Below, in pieces: positions 24,422-32,454 of a stretch of DNA of 47,488 bases. Made by a program: the position numbers and the translations under genes. The notes beneath the pieces were generated by a model that was not told the origin of the DNA, searched no databases, and was given only the letters and a program-made list of their open reading frames with translations. Numbering within the stretch: the first letter of the stretch is position 1; each line of letters begins with the position of its first letter. Source of the DNA: Tractidigestivibacter sp050946515 (GTDB lineage Bacteria > Actinomycetota > Coriobacteriia > Coriobacteriales > Atopobiaceae); assembly GCF_050946515.1 (NCBI RefSeq), contig NZ_JBMNUX010000018.1:1-47488 (forward strand). Direction: 5' to 3'.

Positions 24422-25088
24422 AGTGAGGCGGGCGCACTTCTCGGGTACGCAGCGGAGGCAGGCGCTTCCCGCCCTCCTTAGGTTTGCCTTCTTTGCCTGT
24501 GACCTCCCTGCCGTGGCGATTGGCGCGCGTCTTATTACGTATGCAGGTACATTTAGCCGCGTCGCATGCAGGCGACGCGACCATCCCGCACAATACGGAC
24601 TGCAAGGGCGCGAGCCACCTCAGGCGCGCTTCCCTTCTTCCTGGCGGTGGAGGCTTGCCCCACAAAGCAGAGATTGCCTCATCCTTATCAACGAAAGCCT
24701 GCTCATCGTTGGCGACTCCCCCCCCTCGGCCGTCTCGTAAGTCAGTTCCCGCCTTCGCAGGTCTCTGCCTGAAAAGCTTGGAATCTTAGGAGCCATGCTG
24801 GCCAGGCATTTAGCCGCGAGAGACTGCCCGAGCAGCGGCAAGGCATCACTCTATCGTATGGTCTCTCCCAGAATGCTACGCGCCACATGCCAATTCTCTG
24901 CCTGCGGTATTGTGGAGGCCATTCCGCCGAGAGTCTGCTTCGGGGCGAGAAGCCCCTCGCAATGCAAGAATCGCCCAGCGCCCTTTGCCGCAGCCAGCAC
25001 TATGGAGCCTAGCCTAAGGAAGCTGCTGATAGGAGGACTGGGCAAGAAGGGCTTCGCCACACGACAGGCCATATCAATTCTTTTGCAG
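24422..25088. other. Intergenic stretch without a recognisable gene
   Basis: About 670 bp with small open frames on both strands, none of which resembles a protein family. One B motif (ATCCCGCACAATACGG) lies at 24584-24599. The word ATTTAGCCGCG occurs twice (24550-24560 and 24811-24821). No tRNA or terminator was recognised. It may be decayed sequence between two repeat arrays. Confidence 0.4.
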
Positions 25089-25248
25089 CCCCACACGACG
25101 GACCGCTGCCAGGTTGCGCGACTTTTGCAGCATCAGAGGTCGCGCAAGTTGGCATGACGGGCATCAGAGGTCGCGCAAGTTGGCATGACGGGCATCAGAA
25201 GTCGCATAAGTTGGCAGCGACGAGCATCAGAAGTCGCAGAACTTGGCA
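25089..25248 (+). repeat. Composite hairpin-capped repeat array, copy 2
   Basis: The same architecture as copy 1: B motif CCCCACACGACGG (25089-25101), cap (25107-25129), then four 25-nt units at 25130, 25161, 25192 and 25224, with periods of 31, 31 and 32 bp. The first unit begins immediately after the cap, so cap and unit form a stem of about 18 positions with 15 matches. The array ends about 190 bp before the aldo/keto reductase start. Confidence 0.82.
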
Positions 25249-25433
25249 GCGGTCGCGTAGGGCGCGTAGGGCGCGGGGGCACCGGAACGCCACGGCGCAC
25301 TGACGAATGCGCGGCGTCTCAGTATGCAGCGGGTGCATAGCGAAAAGCAGAGATGTGCATTGTACTTTGCTCATCCGCTGAACCAGAATTGGAGACAGAA
25401 AGACGAAGAAGCGTCCCCAACAGGAGGAAAAAC

Positions 25434-26282
25434 ATGATCAGCTACAAAATGAACGACGGCAACAGCATCCCAGCCCTCGGCTACGGCACATTCCTGATGT
25501 CTTCTGCCGAGGTCGCCGAGCACCTGCCCGAGGCCATCGCCGCCGGCTACCGTCACATCGACACGGCGAACGCCTACTTCAATGAGGTCGCGGTCGGCAA
25601 GGCAATCCGCGAGTCCGGCATCCCGCGCGAGGAGTTCTTCGTCACCTCGAAGCTCTTCCCCCAGAGCTACGGCGCGGACGTAATCGACTCCGAGATTGAC
25701 GCCACGCTCGAGCGCCTTGGGCTTGACTACCTTGACCTGCTCCTTCTCCACCAGCCCTACGGCGCCTACACCGAGGCCTGGAAGGGAATGGAGCGCGCGA
25801 AGGCTGCCGGCAAGCTTCGCTCGATTGGCCTTTCCAACTTCAACCGCGCCAAGATGCAGCAAATACTTGATGTGGCGGACATCACGCCGCAGGTGCTCCA
25901 GATCGAGATCAATCCCCGCAACAACCAGCACGCAATGAAGGAGTGGCTGGCACCCAAGGGCGTCGTCTTCGAGGGCTGGTACCCGCTCGGCCATGGCGAC
26001 AAGGCGCTTCTCCAGATGCCCGTCTTCACCGAGCTTGCCGAGAAGTACGGCAAGTCAACGGCGCAGATCATCCTGCGCTGGCACGTGCAGGAGCAAAACG
26101 TCGTCTTCCCGAAGACCAACAACCCCGCCCACATGCGCGACAACCTGGACATCTTTGACTTCGAGCTGACCGACGACGAGATGGCTCGCATCAACGCAAT
26201 CCCCCAGCAGCCCTACTACAAAGTCCCCGACGAGGCTCCTGCGTTCGTGCTCGCGCACAACGATTACAGCCAGCAGCACTAG
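25434..26282 (+). CDS. Aldo/keto reductase
   Basis: A 282-residue NAD(P)H-dependent oxidoreductase of the AKR superfamily. GYRHIDTANAYFNE carries the catalytic Asp and Tyr, TSKLFPQ the Lys and LLLHQPYG the His. SIGLSNFNRAKM, LQIEINPRNNQH and the cofactor-end FPKTNNPAHMRDNL are typical. The substrate cannot be told from sequence. ATG 25434 has AGGAGG directly upstream; the frame extends to 25353 without similarity. It stands alone between the repeat region and a convergent xerD. Confidence 0.92.
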   Translation: MISYKMNDGNSIPALGYGTFLMSSAEVAEHLPEAIAAGYRHIDTANAYFNEVAVGKAIRESGIPREEFFVTSKLFPQSYGADVIDSEIDATLERLGLDYLDLLLLHQPYGAYTEAWKGMERAKAAGKLRSIGLSNFNRAKMQQILDVADITPQVLQIEINPRNNQHAMKEWLAPKGVVFEGWYPLGHGDKALLQMPVFTELAEKYGKSTAQIILRWHVQEQNVVFPKTNNPAHMRDNLDIFDFELTDDEMARINAIPQQPYYKVPDEAPAFVLAHNDYSQQH

Positions 26283-26331
26283 CCCAAAGCGAACGGGGCA
26301 GGGGCCCTCGCACGCAAGCGTAGCCCCCAGG

Positions 26332-26400
26332 CGCCTGGGCGCCAACTTTGGAAAGCATTTGCCTCCAGGAGCGGCAAAATCCAAAGATGGTGCCCAGGCG
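26332..26400. repeat. Long imperfect hairpin between aldo/keto reductase and xerD
   Basis: Arms 26332-26351 and 26381-26400 are complementary at 18 of 20 positions. Inside, TTTGCC pairs with GGCAAA around a 9-nt loop, so the whole 69 nt could fold into one long stem. The left arm overlaps a perfect 14-bp palindrome (CCCAGGCGCCTGGG, 26326-26339), which would compete with it. No T-run follows on either strand. Confidence 0.5.
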
Positions 26401-26422
26401 GCATAGCAGAGAGAAGTACGTG

Positions 26423-26451
26423 AAGGCGGCCGCAGCGACAGCGGCCGCCTT
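26423..26451. terminator. GC-rich hairpin between convergent genes
   Basis: A perfect 11-bp stem (AAGGCGGCCGC, 26423-26433, and its complement 26441-26451) has a 7-nt loop, 2 nt past the xerD stop. T-runs are short on both strands, so it is a weak bidirectional terminator candidate. Confidence 0.5.
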
Positions 26452-26453
26452 CC

Positions 26454-27368
26454 CTACGAAACGTGCGCTCGCGGATGCGCCGCCAGATACACCGACCTCA
26501 CGTGAGTGCGGTCCACGTGCGTGTAGAGCTGCGTCGTCGCAATGTTGGCGTGGCCCAAAAGCTCCTGCACAACGCGCAGGTCGGCGCCGCCCTCAAGCAT
26601 GTGCGTCGCGAAGCTGTGACGCAACGTGTGGGGGTGCAGCCCCTCAATCCCAGCCATGCGCCCTGCTCGCTCGACAATCTTGTGGACCGACTGGCGAGAA
26701 ATGCGCCCCCCGCGCTGGTTCAAAAACACCGCTTGCGTGGGAGTGCGTCCCACCAGAAGGCCTCGCCAGCTCCCCAGATATGATCCAAGGGCCTCGGCGG
26801 CAGTGCCTAAGATGGGAATGACCCGCTCCTTCGACCCCTTGCCAAAAACGCGGATGACCTCCTCGTCTAGCGCGACGTCGCGAAGGTCGAGCCCACAGAG
26901 CTCCGAGACGCGAACGCCGCAGCCATAGAGCACCTCGAGCATCGCGCGGTCCCGCTGGCCGGCCGCCGTCTGGGGCCAAGGCTGGTCGAGCAGGGCGCTT
27001 GCTTGCTCAATTGATATCACGTCAGGAAGGCGCTGAGGCTTTGAAGGCAGCGGCAGGTCTGCGGTCGGAAAGTTTTGGCAAATCTCATCCGCGACCATGA
27101 ACCGATGGAAGCCCTTTATCGCAGAGACCGCGCGCTCGACGGACGCCGGGGCAAGCCCCACGTCTTCCAACGCGGCCTCGTGGGCCTCGATCATCTGGCG
27201 CGTCACCTCTTCGGGCTGGGTCACGCCCTGGTCGGCGAGGTCGGCCAGATAACGCGAAAGGTCGCGACCATAGGCCGCGACCGTATTCGCAGAGCAATTT
27301 CGTTCGACGCTCAGATAGTCCAGATACTCCTGAAGCGCCTGCGACAAATCCATAACGGCTCGATCCAT
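26454..27368 (-). CDS. xerD: Tyrosine recombinase XerD
   Basis: A 304-residue site-specific recombinase that resolves chromosome dimers. The N-terminal SAM-like DNA-binding domain covers residues 6-95. The catalytic set is complete: Arg153 (GVRVSEL), a Lys in FGKGSKER, His247/Arg250 (HTLRHSFATHML), His273 (LLGHANI) and Tyr282 (TTQLYTHV). The gene lies 47 nt after pyrG and is probably co-transcribed with it. ATG 27368 is used; ATG 27353 five codons on is equally possible, and neither has a clear ribosome site. XerC-like use cannot be excluded. Confidence 0.88.
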   Translation of the reverse strand: MDRAVMDLSQALQEYLDYLSVERNCSANTVAAYGRDLSRYLADLADQGVTQPEEVTRQMIEAHEAALEDVGLAPASVERAVSAIKGFHRFMVADEICQNFPTADLPLPSKPQRLPDVISIEQASALLDQPWPQTAAGQRDRAMLEVLYGCGVRVSELCGLDLRDVALDEEVIRVFGKGSKERVIPILGTAAEALGSYLGSWRGLLVGRTPTQAVFLNQRGGRISRQSVHKIVERAGRMAGIEGLHPHTLRHSFATHMLEGGADLRVVQELLGHANIATTQLYTHVDRTHVRSVYLAAHPRAHVS

Positions 27369-27415
27369 TCAGCCGGCGTGTTGCCGGCAACAGCTGCCGC
27401 CCGATGCGCCTGACG

Positions 27416-29065
27416 CTAGTCGGTCGGGTTTACCTCGTGGCGGTCGACGCCCTCATGGTGGCCGATGCTCGCGCGCACGAACTCGCGGAACAGCGGCGCG
27501 GGCTTGGTCGGGCGGCTCTTGAACTCGGGGTGCGCCTGAGATGCGACGAACCACGGGTGCATCGACTCGGGAAGCTCGATCATCTCGACCAGGCGGTTGT
27601 CGGGCGAGAGGCCCGAGATGACCATGCCGGCGTCGGTGAGCTGCTTGCGGAATGCGTTGTTGACCTCATAGCGGTGACGATGGCGCTCGTAGATGAGCTC
27701 CTCGCCATAGGCCTCGGCCGCAAGCGTGCCGGGAACGACCTTGCAGGGGTAAGCGCCCAGACGCATGGTGCCGCCCTTGTCGGTGACGTCCTCCTGGTCG
27801 GGCATGAGGTCGATCACGGGATAGTTGCACTCGGGCTCAAACTCGCTGGACATGGCGCCAGGAAGGCCGGCGACGTCTCGGGCAAACTCGCATACCGCCA
27901 TCTGCAGGCCAAGGCAGACGCCCAGATACGGAATCTTGTTCTCGCGAGCATAGCGCGCGGAGAGAATCTTGCCCTCGGTGCCGCGCAGCCCGAAGCCGCC
28001 AGGAACCAGAATGCCGTCGGAGCCGTCGAGAATGTCGTTCACCGTCTCCTCGGTGATCGTCTCGCCGTCGACCAGCTTGATATCGACGTGACGGTTGTAG
28101 AAGACGCCGGAGTGGTGCAGCGCCTCGATGACGGAGAGATAGGCGTCCGGAAGCTGCGTGTACTTGCCCACGACGGAGATCTTGGTCTTCTCGGGCAGCT
28201 CGTTCGCGGCGTGAAGGGAGCGCGTAAAGTTGTTCCAGTCGGTCATGTCGCGCTCGCGCGGGTCTAGGCCGAGCTTCTTGCAGACGATCTCGTCAAAGCC
28301 CTGCTCTGCAAGGTGCATAGGCACGTCGTAGATGGACGGGCAGTCGGAGTTCTCGAACACGCAATCCTCGTCGACGTCGCAGAAGTGGGCGATCTTGGCG
28401 CGGATGGGCGCCTCGACCTCGTGGTCGGAGCGGCACACGATAAGGTCGGGCTGGATGCCCATGGAGCGCAGCTCCTTCACGGAATGCTGCGTCGGCTTGG
28501 TCTTGACCTCGTGAGCTGCGGCAATGTAGGGAACCAGGCTCACATGGATGACGAGCGTGTTGCCGTGGCCCTTCTCCTTGCGGAACTGGCGCATGGCCTC
28601 CACGAACGGCTGGCCCTCGATGTCGCCGATGGTTCCGCCAAGCTCGGTAATCACGACGTCCGCCTGGGTCTGCTCCTCAATGCGCAGGAAGCGGTTCTTG
28701 ATCTCGTTGGTGACATGCGGGATGACCTGCACGGTGCCGCCCAAGAAGTCTCCGGCGCGCTCGCGCTGGATCAGCGACTGGTAGATGAGGCCGGTCGTAA
28801 AGTTGGACTCGCGGGTAAGGTTCTCGTCGATGAAGCGCTCGTAATGGCCAAGGTCGAGGTCGGTCTCCTTGCCGTCTTCGGTCACAAAGACCTCGCCATG
28901 CTGGAAGGGGCTCATGGTGCCAGGGTCAACGTTGAGGTAGGGGTCTGCCTTCTGCATCATGACCTTGTAGCCGCGAGCCTTGAGCAAGCGACCAAGCGAA
29001 GCCGCCGTAATTCCCTTGCCGAGAGAGGATACGACGCCGCCGGTCACAAAAATATGCTTTGTCAT
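27416..29065 (-). CDS. pyrG: CTP synthase
   Basis: PyrG makes CTP from UTP, ATP and glutamine. The 549-residue protein has the synthase domain from the start (FVTGGVVSSLGKGITAASL, then KADPYLNVDPGTMSPFQHGE and GGTIGDIE) and a class I glutamine amidotransferase domain at the C-terminus with the GGFGLRG loop, the nucleophile region YLGVCLGLQMAV, and the HPEFKSRP His-Glu pair. All key residues seen are intact. Transcribed with xerD. A weak GGGAAGG ribosome site lies before the ATG. Confidence 0.97.
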   Translation of the reverse strand: MTKHIFVTGGVVSSLGKGITAASLGRLLKARGYKVMMQKADPYLNVDPGTMSPFQHGEVFVTEDGKETDLDLGHYERFIDENLTRESNFTTGLIYQSLIQRERAGDFLGGTVQVIPHVTNEIKNRFLRIEEQTQADVVITELGGTIGDIEGQPFVEAMRQFRKEKGHGNTLVIHVSLVPYIAAAHEVKTKPTQHSVKELRSMGIQPDLIVCRSDHEVEAPIRAKIAHFCDVDEDCVFENSDCPSIYDVPMHLAEQGFDEIVCKKLGLDPRERDMTDWNNFTRSLHAANELPEKTKISVVGKYTQLPDAYLSVIEALHHSGVFYNRHVDIKLVDGETITEETVNDILDGSDGILVPGGFGLRGTEGKILSARYARENKIPYLGVCLGLQMAVCEFARDVAGLPGAMSSEFEPECNYPVIDLMPDQEDVTDKGGTMRLGAYPCKVVPGTLAAEAYGEELIYERHRHRYEVNNAFRKQLTDAGMVISGLSPDNRLVEMIELPESMHPWFVASQAHPEFKSRPTKPAPLFREFVRASIGHHEGVDRHEVNPTD

Positions 29066-29208
29066 GTGGGGGCCTTCCCGTAAGAGGTTGTCTTTTCTAC
29101 GGGTCTTAATACTAGCGCGAGACGAAGGGGCGCGGGGCTCCGCTCACCGAGTGGACACAAGTTGTTTGTCGGGTGTCTAGAAATGGCGCGGCAAGAAGGG
29201 CGGCAGGC

Positions 29209-29263
29209 GGCGCGACCCCCATCGGCGCGACCCCCATCGGCGCGACCCCCATCGGCGCGACCC
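29209..29263. repeat. 15-bp tandem repeat (3.7 copies)
   Basis: The unit GGCGCGACCCCCATC is repeated perfectly three times (29209-29253) plus ten bases of a fourth copy. It begins just after the response regulator stop and lies in the 200-bp gap before pyrG. A multiple-of-three unit leaves a minus-strand frame open through it, but no start or family match supports a gene. Confidence 0.75.
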
Positions 29264-29266
29264 GTG

Positions 29267-29905
29267 CTACCTCGCGAGCGCGCGCCAGTACGCCACCGCA
29301 ATCTGCGTGCGGTTCTTGAGGCCCAGCTTGGCAAGGATGTCGCTGATGTGGTTGCGCACGGTGCCCTCGCCCATGTAGGCGGCCTCGGCCACCTCGTGGT
29401 TGTCAAGGCCGTCCGCCACCAGGCGCACGACCTCGCGCTCGCGGTCCGTGAGCTGCGGGAACATGCTCGCAAGGTCGGGCTCCTCGCGCTCCGTGCGCCC
29501 GCGCAGCGACACCGCCCGCTCGAGCACCTCTCCCTCCATCACCGATTGCCCGCGCATCACCGAGCGCAGCGCCGGCGCAATCGTCGCCACGTCCTGCTTG
29601 ATGAGGTAGCCGCGCGCGCCGAGGCGCAGCGCTCGCACGATGTACTCGTCGTCGGAAAACGTCGTGAGGAAGACGATGCGCGCCGCAGGGTCAGACGCAA
29701 GGATCTGCTCGGCCGCGTCAAGCCCGCTCATGCCGGGCATCTGGATGTCCATGAGCGCCACGTCGGGAGAGACCTCGGGCCACAGCCGCACGGCGTCGGA
29801 GCCATCCGTGCCCTGCCCCACGACCTCGATATCCGGCTGCGCGCCCAGCACGATGGCAAGCGAGCTCACAACCACGGCGTCGTCGTCCACGATAATGACT
29901 CTCAT
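29267..29905 (-). CDS. Response regulator, NarL/LuxR family
   Basis: A 212-residue regulator with a receiver domain (acidic DDD at residues 7-9, phospho-acceptor Asp53 in ALMDIQMPG, Lys103 in GYLIKQD) and a LuxR-type helix-turn-helix at 150-210 (LTDREREVVRLVADGLDN). The start overlaps the kinase stop by 4 nt (ATGA), so the pair is coupled. The divergent ABC exporter next door suggests it controls that transporter, as in LiaR/VraR-like systems that sense wall or drug stress. The signal is unknown. A 15-bp tandem repeat follows the stop. Confidence 0.93.
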   Translation of the reverse strand: MRVIIVDDDAVVVSSLAIVLGAQPDIEVVGQGTDGSDAVRLWPEVSPDVALMDIQMPGMSGLDAAEQILASDPAARIVFLTTFSDDEYIVRALRLGARGYLIKQDVATIAPALRSVMRGQSVMEGEVLERAVSLRGRTEREEPDLASMFPQLTDREREVVRLVADGLDNHEVAEAAYMGEGTVRNHISDILAKLGLKNRTQIAVAYWRALAR

Positions 29906-31035
29906 CGGTCGTTCCCCTTCCTCGGGATGCTCGCATACACCACAAAGCCACCGGCAGTAGGCGAGAAGTCCGCGCTCAGCGTGCCGCCAAGCGCGCGCAC
30001 GCGCTCCTCCATCGACTGCAGCCCCATGCCGCCCGCGCGCCCGCCGTCTTGGCCAGGCGCCGGCGTCTTTCCGTTGTCGGCGACGGATAGCCGCCAGAAG
30101 CCGGGATGCTCTACGAGCTCGACGCGCACGCTCGTGGCGCCTTCCGCGTGGCGCAGCGTGTTAGAGATGGCCTCGCGCGTGACGGCGAGCAGGCACGCCA
30201 CGACGGCAGGGCTCGCCTCGCCCGCCGCAATCTGGCAGGTGAGCGAGAGGCCCGTGCCAGCGCATGCCTCTTCGGCAACGTGACGAAGCTGCACGGAGAG
30301 GTCGCACGCGTCGTCCGCCATGCCGTGGACGCTCGTCCGAAGCGTGTCGAGCGCCTCGTGCAGCGTGTCCGCCACGTTTGAGAACTCGCCTTCTACCCGT
30401 GAGTCATTTGCATGCACCACCTTGTAGGCCTCCACCTGCACAATGGCACGCGTGATAAGGTGCCCCACATTGTCGTGGATGTCCCGCGCGATGCGGGCGC
30501 GCTCGGTCAGGGTGGCGAGTCGTGCGTCGTACTCCTGGCGATCCTGCAGGTCGCTCATCCGCTCCTCAAGCTTCTGCGAGCGCGCGCTGAGCTCGTCTCG
30601 GTCGCGGAGGTTCTTCTCGCGCTGACCAATCACATGACCCGTGCGCAGCGAGAGCATGGCGAAGGCCGCAGAGGTGAGCAGCGCCGAGGCGAGCTCGACA
30701 GCCGGAACGCCACGCGCGGCGGCAAGGACAAGCGGCACGGCCACAACGCAGCAGACGGCAGGTCCTCGCGACGAACGGGCAAGATCGTAGGTGGCGAGGG
30801 GAAGAAATGCGATCCCCTGCGGAAACAGACAGGCAAGGGCACAGTACGCTAGGGGCAAGATGTCGCATGCGACGCGAGAAGCGCGGTGCTGCTCGCCCAG
30901 CCCAAAGACCTCCACGAGGGCAGAGAAGCCCACGGCAACGAGAAACGACACTACCATCCCCACGTCAACCGACACGAGCGCGAGCGCCGGCAGGCAGCAG
31001 AGCAGCACGATGACCTTGTCGATGAGTCTTTCCAT
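29902..31035 (-). CDS. Sensor histidine kinase (NarX/LiaS type)
   Basis: A 377-residue kinase. About six hydrophobic segments occupy residues 8-130, a short coiled coil follows at 138-175, then the dimerisation/phosphoacceptor domain HisKA_3 with His187 (RIARDIHDNVGH). An ATPase domain ends it (SVADNGKTPAPG, then GGMGLQSMEERV). There is no large external sensor domain, so the input is probably in the membrane. ATG 31035 is chosen because the conserved first helix begins there. The frame to 31488 lacks similarity. It has no ribosome site, and a TACAAT sits 7 nt before the ATG, so the mRNA may be leaderless. Confidence 0.88.
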   Translation of the reverse strand: MERLIDKVIVLLCCLPALALVSVDVGMVVSFLVAVGFSALVEVFGLGEQHRASRVACDILPLAYCALACLFPQGIAFLPLATYDLARSSRGPAVCCVVAVPLVLAAARGVPAVELASALLTSAAFAMLSLRTGHVIGQREKNLRDRDELSARSQKLEERMSDLQDRQEYDARLATLTERARIARDIHDNVGHLITRAIVQVEAYKVVHANDSRVEGEFSNVADTLHEALDTLRTSVHGMADDACDLSVQLRHVAEEACAGTGLSLTCQIAAGEASPAVVACLLAVTREAISNTLRHAEGATSVRVELVEHPGFWRLSVADNGKTPAPGQDGGRAGGMGLQSMEERVRALGGTLSADFSPTAGGFVVYASIPRKGNDR

Positions 31036-31042
31036 GATTGAA

Positions 31043-31048
31043 ATTGTA
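31043..31048 (-). promoter_or_regulatory. Candidate -10 for a leaderless kinase mRNA
   Basis: Read on the minus strand, TACAAT is followed by seven bases and then the kinase ATG (31035-31033). Transcription would begin at or next to the A of the start codon. No Shine-Dalgarno sequence and no good -35 at 16-18 nt are seen. Leaderless mRNAs are common in Actinobacteria. Confidence 0.45.
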
Positions 31049-31147
31049 GCGTGACGGGACGGGCGCAAGATTCGCGAGGCAGCGACCGCGCATCGAAGCC
31101 CTTTCGACGAGCCGAAAGGCACCGGAACGCAACTTTCCCAGCGCAGA

Positions 31148-31299
31148 GTTGCAGTTGAGCAAGTTATGTATGGATTTTTCTGGGCGCAAGACGTCCTAGA
31201 CCACCTGAAGAAGCCAGACAACAGGCGTATTGCTCGCTTAGTGCACGGCTTCGGAGCATCACCGCGAAGAAATCTATACATAAGTTGATCAAATGCAAC
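31148..31299. repeat. 152-bp element bounded by 30-nt inverted repeats
   Basis: The left arm (31148-31177) and right arm (31270-31299) are inverted copies matching at 26 of 30 positions. The shared word TTATGTAT reads inward on both. The 92 bp between them contain no gene. The surrounding 471-bp gap between the kinase and exporter (31036-31506) is AT-richer than the genes. It also holds a 7-bp stem hairpin at 31100-31119. It may be paired regulator sites or the ends of a small mobile element. Confidence 0.6.
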
Positions 31300-31402
31300 A
31301 GCACCCAAGAAATACTTGCTCTGCCGCCTCCCGCAAGCTGTAAGCCAAGCCCTCCCGGCACAGGTTGCCCGTAGGACGCCCCAAGCCAGCCCCGCAAACT
31401 CG

Positions 31403-31414
31403 TGACAAATGTCA
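31403..31414. promoter_or_regulatory. Dyad upstream of the ABC exporter genes
   Basis: TGACA-AA-TGTCA is a perfect 5-bp inverted repeat with two bases between the arms, 93 nt before the exporter ATG. One G-T step extends it to a 16-bp dyad. It is a candidate operator for the neighbouring response regulator, but no promoter hexamers fit well around it. Confidence 0.35.
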
Positions 31415-31506
31415 TGGCTGCATAGAGGTACGAGGTGACGCCGCACACTCCCCTCCAGCCCGCCCCGGGCATACGCTACAGACAACACGATGGGAAGGAA
31501 TCGACT

Positions 31507-32445
31507 ATGGCAGACATCATCTCAGTGGACGGGCTGGTGAAGCGCTACGGAGAGCTGGTGGCCCTTGACCACCTGGACCTCCACATCGCGCAAGGCGAGA
31601 TCTTCGGGCTTCTCGGCCCCAACGGCTCGGGCAAGACCACGGCCATCAACTGCATCCTGCAGCTCTTGACCTACGACCGCGGAGACATCAAGCTCTTCGG
31701 CGAGCCCATGACGGCCGACAGCTACGAGCTCAAGCGCCGCGTCGGCATCGTGCCGCAGGAGGTGGCCCTCTTTAGTGAGCTCACCGCCCGCGAGAACATC
31801 GACTACTTCTGCTCGCTCTACGTAAGCGACACAAAGCGCCGCCGCGCGCTCGTAGACGAGGCCATCGAGTTCGTGGGGCTCGAGAAGTTTGAGAAGTTCC
31901 GCCCCAAGAAGCTCTCCGGAGGTCTCAGGCGGCGCCTCAACATAGCCTGCGGCATCGCCCACAAGCCAGAGCTCATCTTCTTCGACGAGCCCACCGTGGC
32001 CGTGGACCCGCAGAGCCGCGCGTCGATCCTCTCGGGCATCGTCGAGCTCAACCACGCCGGCTCCACCATCGTCTACACGAGCCACTACATGGAGGAGATC
32101 GAGCAGATCTGCACCCGCGTCATGATCATGGACCACGGCCGCTCTCTTGCCATGGGCACCCCCGACGAGCTGCGCCGCTCGATTGGCACCGGCGAGAAGA
32201 TCACCGTCGAGTGCGACCCGCTCGCCGAAGACGTGCTTGAGAAGGTGCGCGCGCTGCCGCATGTGCTGACCGCCAGCTGGGCGGACGGCGAGCTCATGTG
32301 CTCCTGCGAGACCGCCGAGCACAACCTCGTGGACGTCGTGAGCGCGCTCACGGACGCGGGCGTCGCGTACGGTCGCATCACCTGCGAGCCTCCGACCTTA
32401 AACGACGTCTTTCTCGAGATCACCGGTCGCGAGCTCAGGGACTAG
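31507..32445 (+). CDS. ABC-2 type exporter, ATP-binding subunit
   Basis: A 312-residue ATPase. It has Walker A GPNGSGKT (37-44), Q-loop VPQE, signature LSGGLRR (135-141), Walker B LIFFDEP (155-161) and switch His192 (TSHYMEE). The D-loop reads PTVAVDPQ, where family members usually have Gly instead of the first Ala. The C-terminal 80 residues are the extension common to drug and antibiotic exporters of this class. GGAAGGAA precedes the ATG. It is first in an operon with two permeases and lies divergent from a two-component system, so a role in export or resistance is likely. Confidence 0.92.
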   Translation: MADIISVDGLVKRYGELVALDHLDLHIAQGEIFGLLGPNGSGKTTAINCILQLLTYDRGDIKLFGEPMTADSYELKRRVGIVPQEVALFSELTARENIDYFCSLYVSDTKRRRALVDEAIEFVGLEKFEKFRPKKLSGGLRRRLNIACGIAHKPELIFFDEPTVAVDPQSRASILSGIVELNHAGSTIVYTSHYMEEIEQICTRVMIMDHGRSLAMGTPDELRRSIGTGEKITVECDPLAEDVLEKVRALPHVLTASWADGELMCSCETAEHNLVDVVSALTDAGVAYGRITCEPPTLNDVFLEITGRELRD

Positions 32446-32454
32446 GTGAGGACC

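Noticed and set aside
29902..31488. Longer sensor kinase start giving 528 residues
   Set aside because: The extra 151 residues run through an intergenic region with inverted repeats and have no membrane or domain character; the kinase starts at 31035.
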